In this document: one piece after another, positions 25,375 through 34,910 of the stretch
Layout of the letters: each line of letters opens with the position of its first letter
Numbering within the stretch: the first letter of the stretch is position 1
NCBI GenBank assembly: GCA_023525715.1
Contig: CM042014.1
Coordinates: 17,999,563 to 18,063,562, forward strand
DNA: 64,000 nucleotides
Source: Cichorium intybus
Lineage: Eukaryota; Streptophyta; Magnoliopsida; Asterales; Asteraceae
Direction of reading: 5' to 3'
Notes under the pieces: model-generated
The model's input: only the letters and a program-made list of their open reading frames with translations
Databases searched by the model: none
Told to the model about the DNA's origin: nothing
Translations under genes and position numbers: made by a program

Positions 25375-25752
25375 TGATAGAAAATAGGCAAACAGATAAA
25401 CTTATACTCTTAAGTTCACATGTAACCTAAAGGATCTATGTTTTCACTATTTGAATCTATAACTAGAACCCTATAGGCAATTTCGATTTATACTAAAAGA
25501 TAATTCAAGAATTACTAACCTTTGTTGATCTCTTGGAAGCGAGAACCACAAACGTCGTTCCTCAAATGGTTCACACCCAAATGCTAGCAACAAGAAAAAC
25601 TAGAGAGAGAGGGGAGAGGAGAGTGATAAATGGCGTAGAAAAATGGGAGCCAGAAGGCCCTATTTATAGCGTCCAAGGGTTTAGCAGATAAGCCTTATAG
25701 ATAAACCTTATTTGAATTCAAACGAGATAAACCTTTTATCTTTAATTCAAAT

Positions 25753-25829
<77 letters not shown>

Positions 25830-26196
25830 CGAAAATCATGGATATAATTATCCTAATTCTCGCCAATATATATCCTGCCAAAATTGTTCACTACTCGACT
25901 ATTGAATAATTACAATTCAGCCCCTGCACTTTTAATTAATCCAATTAATCCCAAAATTAATTCCAATTAATTCTGATTATTTATTAATTAAATAATACTA
26001 TTTCTAATTAATATATTATCCTCATAATATATTAACAAATTATTTATATTAATTTATTAATCACATAGTAAATCAATTTATCTCTCTAAAAGTTATTCTA
26101 TCAAATTGCAAGCGTTGAGGGCAACCCAAAAGGACTGTGCTACTATCAATCAAGTGTATACCAATTATAGTCAAGGCTTAGACATCTAATCCAACA
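25375..26196 (-). repeat. Solo LTR of the copia family (copy 2, inverted)
   Basis: Read on the - strand it begins TGTTGGATTAGATGTCTAAG (26196) and ends at TCA (25375), collinear with the LTRs of the full copia element. Perfect 5-bp duplications CACCC flank it at 25370-25374 and 26197-26201. A TA run (25757-25825) has expanded inside it and accounts for its 822-bp length against 780. It interrupts LINE copy B. Confidence 0.92.
25757..25825. repeat. (TA)n microsatellite inside the solo LTR
   Basis: About 34 TA units. The full-length LTRs have a short TATATATAGATATATAG stretch at the corresponding place, a likely seed for the expansion. Confidence 0.9.
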
Positions 26197-27009
26197 CACC
26201 CAACCAATTAGACCAATCACCAATTTAAACCTACTGTAAAACTGAAGCCAGATCACCTCAATGGACTTCTTCCACACTCTCTAAGGATGATGCCGAATGG
26301 AATCCACCGACCACCCTATCTTCAATCGATCTTTAACTGTAACATCCTTTAACTTGTCTAAAGCAAAAATCCAAAAAAAAGATGAGAGAGTCCTCCTTGT
26401 GATGCACATATCATGCCAATAACCCCATTTAACGGTCCCACAAAAAGCTAGTTACATTTGTCATGTGAACCATAAACAAACTTAATGGCCCGCACCCAAA
26501 GAGACTATGGAAAATGAAAGAACCGTCATCCCCACTTGAATAACATCACATAATTAAACAAAAACAAACCCCCAACCCTCCCTCATTTATGCTCGCCACC
26601 ACCTTATCCCGTCTAACCCAGTGCAATTTTATGTAACCCAAATCCGAGCCCCAAAAGAATTTAGATATCCTCATCCCAAAGCTTTCAGAATTGAAACCAA
26701 AACCCCCGCCAAAGCCTTCACCCACAAAAATGACTCCAACGCCTATTAACTTGCTTTTAAACAAGTTAATCCGAAGACCCGAAGTAAAAAAGAAACACCG
26801 TAATATATGGGAATGTCCATGACATCACTATTAATATCCACGCCCCTGATCATATGAGTCGTAGAAGCCTAAAACAAAGTAACACGAAGCCCCTCTATTG
26901 CAACAATAAAAAAAATGGAGAGAGAGGGATCTCCCTGAAGAACCATGGATTGAAATTCCATAGTTGGGGATCTGTTAACCAACACTGAGGCCCTAACAAA
27001 CACCAACAC

Positions 27010-27789
27010 TGTTGGATTAGGTGTCTAAGCCATGACTAATAATTAGTATTTACCTAATTAATAGAAGCACAGTCCATTTGGGTTGCCCTCATGGCTGGAG
27101 GTTTGGTAGAAAATTCAGTAGAGAGAAATGTTGATTTATTATGGGATTAATAAATCAACAGGAATTAAATATATGGTTTATTAATATATTAAAGTGATAA
27201 TATATTAATTAGAAACTATATTAATTGATTAGGAATTAATCCAGAATTAATTGGATTTAATTTGGGGATTAAATTAATTAATTAAAGGTGCAGGGACTGA
27301 AACTGTAATTATTCAATAGTTGAGTAAGTGGCAGTGTGACAGTGACCAGTGGAAGTCAAAATCTATATATAGATATATAGAATTTCGAAATTGATATATA
27401 GAGGATAAATAAGAGTTTGAATTATAAGATAAAATGTTTATCTTATTTGAATTCAAAAAGGTTTATCTCTAAGGTTTATCAACTGGCCATTTGGAAACTA
27501 TAAATAGGGGTTCCCAGGCATCATTAAATTTCGCCACTTTCACATATTCTCTCTAGATTTTCTATTCACTCTCCTCTCTGCTTGGGTGTGATCTCATTTG
27601 AGGCATGATAATTTTGCTGCTCAGCTTCCAGAAAATTCTAAAAGGTTGGTTTTTCTAATTTTATTCTTTTAGTTAATTTTCTTATGGCCTTTAGGTTTTG
27701 TTATATGTTCAATTAGAAGAAAACATAGATCCTTATAGGTTGCATGTGAACTTAGGTTATTTAGTTCATGGTTTGCAGAAAACCTTTCA
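27010..27789 (+). repeat. 5' LTR of the copia element
   Basis: TG...CA ends (TGTTGGATTAGG ... AACCTTTCA). The LTR carries the promoter used for the genomic transcript, with a TATA box at 27499-27506. Confidence 0.95.
27499..27506 (+). promoter_or_regulatory. LTR TATA box
   Basis: TATAAATA within CTATAAATAGGGG, conserved at the same place in the 3' LTR (34511-34518) and the solo LTR (20908-20915). A transcription start about 30 bp downstream is inferred. Confidence 0.65.
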
Positions 27790-27790
27790 G

Positions 27791-27803
27791 TGGTATCAGA
27801 GCC
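27791..27803 (+). promoter_or_regulatory. Primer-binding site (initiator tRNA-Met)
   Basis: TGGTATCAGAGCC, one base after the 5' LTR, is the complement of the 3' end of plant initiator methionine tRNA. This fixes element orientation and the LTR end. Confidence 0.9.
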
Positions 27804-29142
27804 TGTTTTGTTTTTTTGTTGAATTGCTATAACTGTTTTAGGGTTTAAAGCTTATAAACCCTAATATATTAATGATCGATTTCTAGGATTAGGGTTTTGG
27901 AAACCCTAATCCCCCCCTTGTTAATTTCGAAATCTGGATTAGGGTTTTAGAAGGTTTTCTATTTTTGGTAACTTTATTTGTTAATTAATTGGATAACCTT
28001 AAACCCCATTATTTGAATTCGATTTTTAGGGGGTTTAGGATAGGTTTTAATTAATTTGATTAATTTGGATAAACCTATCTTCATTTGAATTAATTTAATT
28101 AATTGTTAATTAAAAGATAATTCAAAAGGATTTAATTAATTTAAAAATTGCGAAATTAATAGAAAAATCCAAAAAAAATATTTTAAAATGTTTAAAATAT
28201 TTAGATTTAATTAATTTAATTAATTGGTAATTAAAATTGATTAAATCGAATTTAAGGTTTAATTTAATTCAAAATTTAATTGTTAAATTTGGTAAAATTA
28301 AAAGATAAACCTTGAATATTTTAAAGGGTTTTAAAATACATCTTATATATATTATTAAAAGTTAATACTATGTATATATGAGATAAATTTGGTTAGTCAA
28401 ATCAATAGTAGGCCTCATTCACGAAGCTGGTCTATAAAGTGGGTATAAGGAGATTGCCTATAAAATGGTAGTCTAATGGGTGAACACTCTCACCCACCGC
28501 TCGCCTGATCAGTGGAGGGTCGTTAGCCGAACGGGTTTGACAGAACCGCTTAATCATTAAAAGTATAATGATCAAAGTACTAGAAATATTTACAAAAATC
28601 CCAATCTAGTTACTTTAAGGAAAAATGTGAATTTGATGCTACCCCATGAAATTGCACATTGCACTTTATGAAACGTTGGTGGAGCGTGTGTGGTTTACCG
28701 GCACACTAATGGGGGTTCATAAAGAGTGGCAATGGGTGTCTCGGGTGTTATCATTGTTGATAGAGCGTGTGTGGTTTACCGGCACATCAATTTGAGATGA
28801 TAATGGACCCCGAGAGTACCAAGCTAATTTGCATGGTTATTCACACCCGGTTTGTGATCCTCGGCATCCCAGTCACAAACGGTGGGGCATATCCGAGATT
28901 AAACATGCTATTGAACAGTTCAATAAATCTCAAAAGAAACTAGGAATTCCATTTATAATAAGATTATTTTTCCGCGGTGGAATTGGCTGAATCGTCATTC
29001 GCCTACCTTTATAAAATTTGCTTATAGATTACGGCATCCCTCTTCTATGTTGCAAATTGTTATAGTTGGATCCTAGCCCTATTTTATATTGGGTTATTAT
29101 AAGGACCGACAAGTATCTAATTAAACTTACCTTCTTTTATAG
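27804..29142 (+). other. Untranslated leader of the copia element
   Basis: About 1.3 kb between the primer site and gag, AT-rich at first and then mixed. It holds a near-perfect direct repeat of about 26 bp (GAGCGTGTGTGGTTTACCGG...) at 28683 and 28764. No ORF of note. Confidence 0.75.
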
Positions 29143-32100
29143 ATGTCTTCTGCTGATCAATCCGCTCCCCAATCAAACTCCAGTGTTCCCTCTATCCTCT
29201 CACTGTGTTCCAAGGTTCAACTGAACGGGACAAACTACAATGATTGGATTAGAAACATCAAGATGGCTCTGATGTACGAGAACAAAGAGTATGTTCTCGA
29301 GACTGAGCTTGTCGATGTTGACCCTGAAACTGCTACTCCCGAGGAAATTGCCTCGTACCAAAAACATTCTGATGATGCGACCAAAGTGGCCTGCATCATG
29401 ATCGCCACAATGAACCCCGAATTGCAAAGGATATATGAAGACTACTGTCCCTTTGAGATGCACAAGGAGCTTGCGAAAAAGTTCCGCAAGCAAGAGCGCA
29501 TCGAGAGGTGCGAGGTGGTCAAGGACTTCACGAACAGCAAACCTAAAGATGGAGAGTCCATCTGCGCTCATGTGCAAAGAATGCAAGGTTACGTGGAGCG
29601 GCTTAGAAAGCTTGCGATGCCTGTACCGGAGGAGTTGGCCGTTGACATAGTGCTTAACTCCCTACCGAGTTCTTATGACCAGTTCAGGCTGGCTTATCAT
29701 TTGAACAACAATCAGGCTAACCTGACTGAGTTGCATCGCATGCTTCGAGTTGTTGAGGACGGGATGAAGGGTAAAAGTGTACCCTCGGTTAATCAGCCCG
29801 TCCTAGCCATTGGAAGTGGCAAAGGAAAGAAGAGGAAGGGCCCTCCTAAGCAAAATTGGAGGGAAAAGGTTCAGGTCGAGTCGTCAAGCAATGGCTCGAG
29901 AACCAAGTCTTCCCAAATTCCTTGTGTGGCCAACCCCGATGAAGCCAACTGTTTTTACTGCAAAGAGAAGGGCCATTGGAAGAGAAGCTGCCCCAAATAC
30001 TTGCAGGATGTCAAGGATGGGAAAGTAAAGCCATCGACAGCAGGTATATACACTATCTCTAAAAACTCACCATCTTCTAATTCTTGGGTCCTTGATACAG
30101 GATGTGGTTTTCATATTTGTTCTGATCTGCAGGGCCTAAAGGAAAGCAGGGAGGTGGAGCACGGTAGACTGAACTTGATCATGGGCAATAGGAGATCGTC
30201 CCCTGTTACCAAGATTGGCGTTTATAGTTTAGTGCTTAGTAGTGATGTTAGTATAGAGTTATTTAATTGTTGCTATTCGCCAGAAATGGCAAGAAACATT
30301 ATTTCATTTCACACATTGTTCAGACAAGGATTTCAATTTTCTTTTGATAATAAAATTGGTTCTATTTCTGTTTTCAAAAATGGTATTTTGATTTTTACTG
30401 CTTATCCTTGTGATGGTGTGTATGAAACTGTTGAATGTGTTGACAATTTAGGACACAGTGTAAATTATATTGATTCTACTAGTGGTGTAGAAAAGGCATG
30501 TCTGTGGCATAGTCGGCTCGGGCACATCAGCAAGAAACGCATCGCCCAACTCCAAAAGGATGGAGTGTTGGAATCATTCGACCTCAGGTCGGATGATGTA
30601 TGCGAATCTTGTCTGTTGGGCAAGATGACTAAATCACCTTTCAAAGGATCTTTTGAAAGAGGTGAGGGTCTGCTGGACATCATTCACACGGATGTGTGTG
30701 GTCCATTCAGATCAACCACAAAGGATGGCACGCGGTTCTACGTGACCTTTACCGACGATTTTAGTAGATACGGTTATATCTACTTGATCAAGCACAAGTC
30801 GGACACCTTTGAAAAGTTCAAAGAGTTTAAGAACGAGGTAGAAAATCAATTAGGCAGGAAGATAAAGATGCTCAGGTCCGACAGAGGCGGAGAGTATCTA
30901 AGTATCGAGTTCCTAGACTATCTAAAGGAATGCGGAATAGTTTCGCAGTTGACACCTCCCAGGACACCACAGTTGAACGGTGTTGCAGAGAGGCGCAACC
31001 GAACCCTGTTGGACATGGTTCGTTCCATGATGAGTCGAGCTTCACTTCCCATTCACTTCTGGGGGTATGCCTTAGAGACTGCCGCCCATATCCTCAATCT
31101 TGTCCCTACTAAAAAGGTTGCTAAAACACCTCATGAAATGTGGACGGGGAAAGTTCCCTCGTTGGCACATATCAAAGTCTGGGGTTGTGAGGCTTTCGTT
31201 AGACGAGAGACTCAAGACAAACTCGCAGAAAGAAGCGAAAGGTGTTTCTTCCTTGGTTATCCCAAACAGTCCTTTGGATATCTATTCTATAGACCAAGCG
31301 AGGACGTGTTCTTTGTAGCTAGACGAGCGGTCTTTCGAGAGAGAGAGCTCATATTCAAAGAGGACAGTGGGAGCACCATAGATCTGGAAGAAATTCAAGA
31401 GTCATCAGATGACACAACCTTAGGAGAAACTAGCAACCAACATGAGGAAGAAGTTCCTGTTGGTCCGACAGATGTATCCTTACCTCTTAGGCGTTCCGGT
31501 AGGGTTAGCATGCCACCCGAGTTTTATGGGTTCCATATAACTTCGGATGGGGACACGTTTGTCAGTGATAGGACACTGATAAATTTGGATGAACCAGCTA
31601 ACTACCAGGAAGCAGTGGCGGGCCCTGAGTCTGCCAAGTGGAAAGAGGCCATGGATAGCGAGATCAAGTCCATGTATGACAATCAAGTTTGGAACTTGGT
31701 TGACAACGTACCGGGTCGAAAGACAGTCGGGTGCAAATGGATCTTCAAGAAGAAGACCGACATGGACGGAAAAGTACACACTTTCAAGGCAATACTGGTT
31801 GCGAAGGGCTTTACTCAAACCCCAGGGGTTGACTATGACGAGACCTTCTCACCAGTAGCCAAGATAAAGTCTATTAGGATTATGCTGGCCATAGCTGCAT
31901 TTCATGACTATGAAATTTGGCAGATGGACGTCAAAACCGCTTTCCTTAATGGGAAGTTGACTGAGGATGTTTACATGAATCAGCCAGAGGGTTTTGTCGA
32001 TGCAAAGTATCCTAATAAGGTGTGTAAGCTTGAGAGATCAATCTACGGATTGAAGCAAGCTTCTCGCAGCTGGAATCTTTGTTTCCATGAGAAAGTCAAA

Positions 32101-32382
32101 GAGTTTGGCTTCTCTAGGAGCGAGGATGAGTCCTGCGTATATGTCAAGGCTAGTGGGAGTATAGTCACCTTTCTGGTGCTGTATGTCGATGACATACTGC
32201 TCATGGGAAACGATATTCCAACCTTGCAAGATGTCAAGGCTTGGCTTGGGAAATGTTTCGCCATGAAGGACCTAGGAGAGGCTGCCTATATTCTCGGGAT
32301 AAGAATATTGAGAGATAGGAAGAAGAGACTAATTGGACTTAGTCAGGGTACATACTTGGAAAAGGTACTGAAAAAGGTTTAG
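29143..32382 (+). CDS. Copia gag-pol polyprotein, C-terminally cut by a frameshift
   Basis: 1079 residues from the ATG at 29143. In order: gag with the LNGTNYNDWIRNI and LPSSYDQF motifs (to about 230); a CCHC zinc knuckle CFYCKEKGHWKRSC near 270-283; aspartic protease with WVLDTG near 314-319; integrase with the HHCC finger (HSRLGH...CESC, about 455-490), the HTDVCGPF and FTDDFSRYG catalytic region and the RSDRGGEY strand; then copia RT (WIFKKKTD, QMDVKTAFLNG, YVDDILL at about 1014-1020). The frame stops at a TAG (32380-32382) shortly after SQGTYLEKVLK, and the remaining RT tail and RNase H continue in another frame from 32384. The product would make virus-like particles in the cytoplasm and copy and integrate the element. 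Without RNase H this copy should be defective. Confidence 0.93.
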   Translation: MSSADQSAPQSNSSVPSILSLCSKVQLNGTNYNDWIRNIKMALMYENKEYVLETELVDVDPETATPEEIASYQKHSDDATKVACIMIATMNPELQRIYEDYCPFEMHKELAKKFRKQERIERCEVVKDFTNSKPKDGESICAHVQRMQGYVERLRKLAMPVPEELAVDIVLNSLPSSYDQFRLAYHLNNNQANLTELHRMLRVVEDGMKGKSVPSVNQPVLAIGSGKGKKRKGPPKQNWREKVQVESSSNGSRTKSSQIPCVANPDEANCFYCKEKGHWKRSCPKYLQDVKDGKVKPSTAGIYTISKNSPSSNSWVLDTGCGFHICSDLQGLKESREVEHGRLNLIMGNRRSSPVTKIGVYSLVLSSDVSIELFNCCYSPEMARNIISFHTLFRQGFQFSFDNKIGSISVFKNGILIFTAYPCDGVYETVECVDNLGHSVNYIDSTSGVEKACLWHSRLGHISKKRIAQLQKDGVLESFDLRSDDVCESCLLGKMTKSPFKGSFERGEGLLDIIHTDVCGPFRSTTKDGTRFYVTFTDDFSRYGYIYLIKHKSDTFEKFKEFKNEVENQLGRKIKMLRSDRGGEYLSIEFLDYLKECGIVSQLTPPRTPQLNGVAERRNRTLLDMVRSMMSRASLPIHFWGYALETAAHILNLVPTKKVAKTPHEMWTGKVPSLAHIKVWGCEAFVRRETQDKLAERSERCFFLGYPKQSFGYLFYRPSEDVFFVARRAVFRERELIFKEDSGSTIDLEEIQESSDDTTLGETSNQHEEEVPVGPTDVSLPLRRSGRVSMPPEFYGFHITSDGDTFVSDRTLINLDEPANYQEAVAGPESAKWKEAMDSEIKSMYDNQVWNLVDNVPGRKTVGCKWIFKKKTDMDGKVHTFKAILVAKGFTQTPGVDYDETFSPVAKIKSIRIMLAIAAFHDYEIWQMDVKTAFLNGKLTEDVYMNQPEGFVDAKYPNKVCKLERSIYGLKQASRSWNLCFHEKVKEFGFSRSEDESCVYVKASGSIVTFLVLYVDDILLMGNDIPTLQDVKAWLGKCFAMKDLGEAAYILGIRILRDRKKRLIGLSQGTYLEKVLKKV

Positions 32383-32383
32383 T

Positions 32384-33175
32384 ATGGAAAATTCCAAGAA
32401 GGGAGAGCTGCCTATCCAAAGTAATGCAAAATTGAGTAAGACTCAAAGTCCGAGTACAGACGAAGAAATAGCTGAAATGAGTCGGGTACCTTATGCTTCG
32501 GCTGTAGGATCGATCATGTACGCTATGACGTGTACTCGCCCTGACGTGGCCTTTGCTTTAAGCATGGTCAGTCGGTACCAGGGTAACCCTGGAAGGGCAC
32601 ATTGGATAGCTGTGAAACATATACTCAAGTATCTGCGAAGGACAAAGAACATGGTGTTAGTCCTCGGTGGCAGTGATACCTTGAGAGTTGAAGGATATAC
32701 AGATGCCAACTTTCAGACAGATAGACACAGTGGTCGGTCTCAGTCGGGCTGGGTATTCCTTTTGAACGGTGGAGCAGTTACTTGGAAAAGTTATAAGCAA
32801 GAAACAGTGGCTGATTCTACGTGCAAATCAGAGTACATAGCAGCAAGTGAAGCGTCAAAGGAAGCGGCTTGGCTGAAGAACTTTATCGGTGACCTTGGAG
32901 TAGTCCCGAGTATTCAGGAGCCTTTGGAACTGTTCTGCGATAACGAAGGTGCGGTCGCCTTGACAAAGGAACCGCGAGATCATGGAAAGTCCAGACATAT
33001 CGACAGAAAGTACCACTATATCAGACATAGGGTAGAAGAAGGTCACCTCCTTGTAAAGAGGGTATCATCGGAAGATAATCCTGCAGATCCCTTGACAAAG
33101 GCTCTGAGTAGGATTAAGCATAATCAGCATGCTAGGAGCATTGGATTAAGAGATGATATAAGTTTTTGTAATTAG
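32384..33175 (+). pseudogene. Copia pol C-terminus (RNase H) in the shifted frame
   Basis: 263 residues in the +1 frame. From 32384 it reads MENSKKGELP..., the RT/RNase H connection, then YTDANFQTD, ADSTCKSEYIAA (usually SSTEAEY-A), FCDNEGAVAL, RHIDRKYHYIR and NPADPLTKAL, the complete copia RNase H order, with the natural stop at 33173-33175. It is uninterrupted apart from its separation from the upstream frame. The ATG is internal pol sequence, not a translation start. One extra base in the A-run just before 32376 is the simplest cause of the shift. Confidence 0.9.
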
Positions 33176-34021
33176 ATAGATTTTTGAAACTTGTAACAAT
33201 GTTATTGTATTTGACTTTTGTGATTTAATAATAGAGATTTATTAATGAGTAATGGTTTACTAATTTTGTCAATATATAACATTGTGTTTCATTTTGCATG
33301 TTTTACTTCCTGAATAATTGGATTATTCAAATATCCACAGTCGCTCATACTTTTATGGAGTAAGTATGAAGTAAGGCTGTCATGAATTGGTAATAGATTG
33401 TCTAAGGAGTTAGACATTGCAATTGGATTGCTGCACCATTCGTGAGTACTTGGAAATGGAGATTTGAGTATTGGATAAATCCGCGCTCAATGGATTGCTT
33501 CATGGATTACATCACGAGCAATATTGAGACGATAATATCTTTTGATCTTTAAGCTAAGACATATGAGTTATGATTTGCTAAGACGATTGTTCATTGATAA
33601 TACGAAAACGCATCAGTAACTCAGTTTTATAAAACGTATTGTTGTGAGTAATTCGTCTGGTAAAAGACATAAGTATATGAGTCAAAGTTTATTCGTCCCT
33701 TAACCCTAACGGGGAACAGATATCTGTAGGCCTCTCGATGATTTTGAAGTTGACTAAAATGGTTGGCCAACCGGGACTAAATTGGTAGTCTAAAAGTCAT
33801 ATGCAAATCGAAAATCGAGGAACAGTGAATCAGACCAGATTGATTTTATCCATGTCTTGAGTCTGAAAAATATATTGTTGGACGGAGGATCATCTGATCA
33901 CTTATCTTTGGACAGGACTGATTAGATCAGAGTTTGGCATTGGTTTCTAGGAAGCTACAAGTGCTGGTTAATTAGAGGTTAAATTGGTAATTATAGTCAT
34001 AGACTTATCCAAGTGGGAGAC
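33176..34021 (+). other. 3' untranslated region and polypurine tract of the copia element
   Basis: About 850 bp without an ORF lies between pol and the 3' LTR. It ends in the purine stretch AAGTGGGAGA(C) at 34011-34021, which would prime plus-strand DNA synthesis. No envelope-like gene is seen. Confidence 0.75.
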
Positions 34022-34801
34022 TGTTGGATTAGGTGTCTAAGCCATGACTAATAATTAGTATTTACCTAATTAATAGAAGCACAGTCCATTTGGGTTGCCC
34101 TCATGGCTGGAGGTTTGGTAGAAAATTCGGTAGAGAGAAATGTTGATTTATTATGTGATTAATAAATCAACAGGAATTAAATATATGGTTTATTAATATA
34201 TTAAAGTGATAATATATTAATTAGAAACTATATTAATTGATTAGGAATTAATCCAGAATTAATTGGATTTAATTTGGGGATTAAATTAATTAATTAAAGG
34301 TGCAGGGACTGAAACTGTAATTATTCAATAGTTGAGTAAGTGGCAGTGTGACAGTGACCAGTGGAAGTCAAAATCTATATATAGATATATAGAATTTCGA
34401 AATTGATATATAGAGGATAAATAAGAGTTTGAATTATAAGATAAAAGGTTTATCTTATTTGAATTAAAAAAGGTTTATCTCTAAGGTTTATCAACTGGCC
34501 ATTTGGAAACTATAAATAGGGGTTCCCAGGCATCATTAAATTTCGCCACTTTCACATATTCTCTCTGGATTTTCTATTCACTCTCCTCTCTGCTTGGGTG
34601 TGATCTCATTTGAGGCAGGATAATTTTGCTGCTCAGCTTCCAGAAAATTCTAAAAGGTTGGTTTTTCTAATTTTATTCTTTTAGTTAATTTTCTTATGGC
34701 CTTTAGGTTTTGTTATATGTTCAATTAGAAGAAAACATAGATCCTTATAGGTTGCATGTGAACTTAGGTTATTTAGTTCATGGTTTGCAGAAAACCTTTC
34801 A
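34022..34801 (+). repeat. 3' LTR of the copia element
   Basis: 780 bp, the same length as the 5' LTR, with about six substitutions noted (for example at CAGTAGAG/CGGTAGAG and GGCATGATAA/GGCAGGATAA). The target duplication AACAC follows directly. Confidence 0.95.
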
Positions 34802-34910
34802 AACACAACACGGACCCACCCACACCACAACAACCCGAATATCATAATATACAATATCTCAATAAGGTAATCCCAAAAAAATGAACCATAGAACATCTGT
34901 TAGATTAATT

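Larger units (their letters stand above)
27010..34801 (+). mobile_element. Full-length Ty1/copia retrotransposon
   Basis: The element is 7792 bp with two 780-bp LTRs, a primer-binding site, a 1.3-kb leader, gag-pol and a polypurine tract. It is flanked by perfect 5-bp target duplications AACAC (27005-27009 and 34802-34806). Gene order gag-PR-IN-RT-RH is that of Ty1/copia. The LTRs differ at about six positions out of 780 by my reading, so the insertion is recent. It landed in LINE copy B on the opposite strand. One frameshift near the end of the RT region splits the polyprotein, so this copy is probably not autonomous, although it could be mobilised in trans. Confidence 0.95.
24885..34910 (-). 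mobile_element. Decayed L1-type LINE (copy B), split by two copia insertions
   Basis: Minus-strand ORF2 pieces lie in three blocks. 34910-34807 gives FFWDYLIEILYIM-FGLLWCGW (RT, before the palm). 27004-26202 gives VLVNRSPTMEFQS...QGDP, then IRGVDI and later WVRRDKVVASINEGGLGV. 25369-24885 gives ESILCPSYVVHVESVEHVF and the FWVLWKFQN tail of the zf-RVT region. The blocks join in sense when the copia element (27010-34801) and the solo LTR (25375-26196), with one copy each of their target duplications, are removed. Stops and frameshifts are frequent. The endonuclease and ORF1 are absent, so this is a 5'-truncated copy, as is usual for LINEs. Confidence 0.75.

Noticed and set aside
27791..27803. 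Possible tRNA gene at TGGTATCAGAGCC motifs
   Set aside because: No cloverleaf surrounds any copy (27791, 50750, 52800, 60111). Each directly follows an LTR and is a primer-binding site.
29200..29586. 128-codon - strand ORF opposite copia gag
   Set aside because: It is a shadow of the coding strand. Gag motifs are clear on the + strand and there is no domain on the other.
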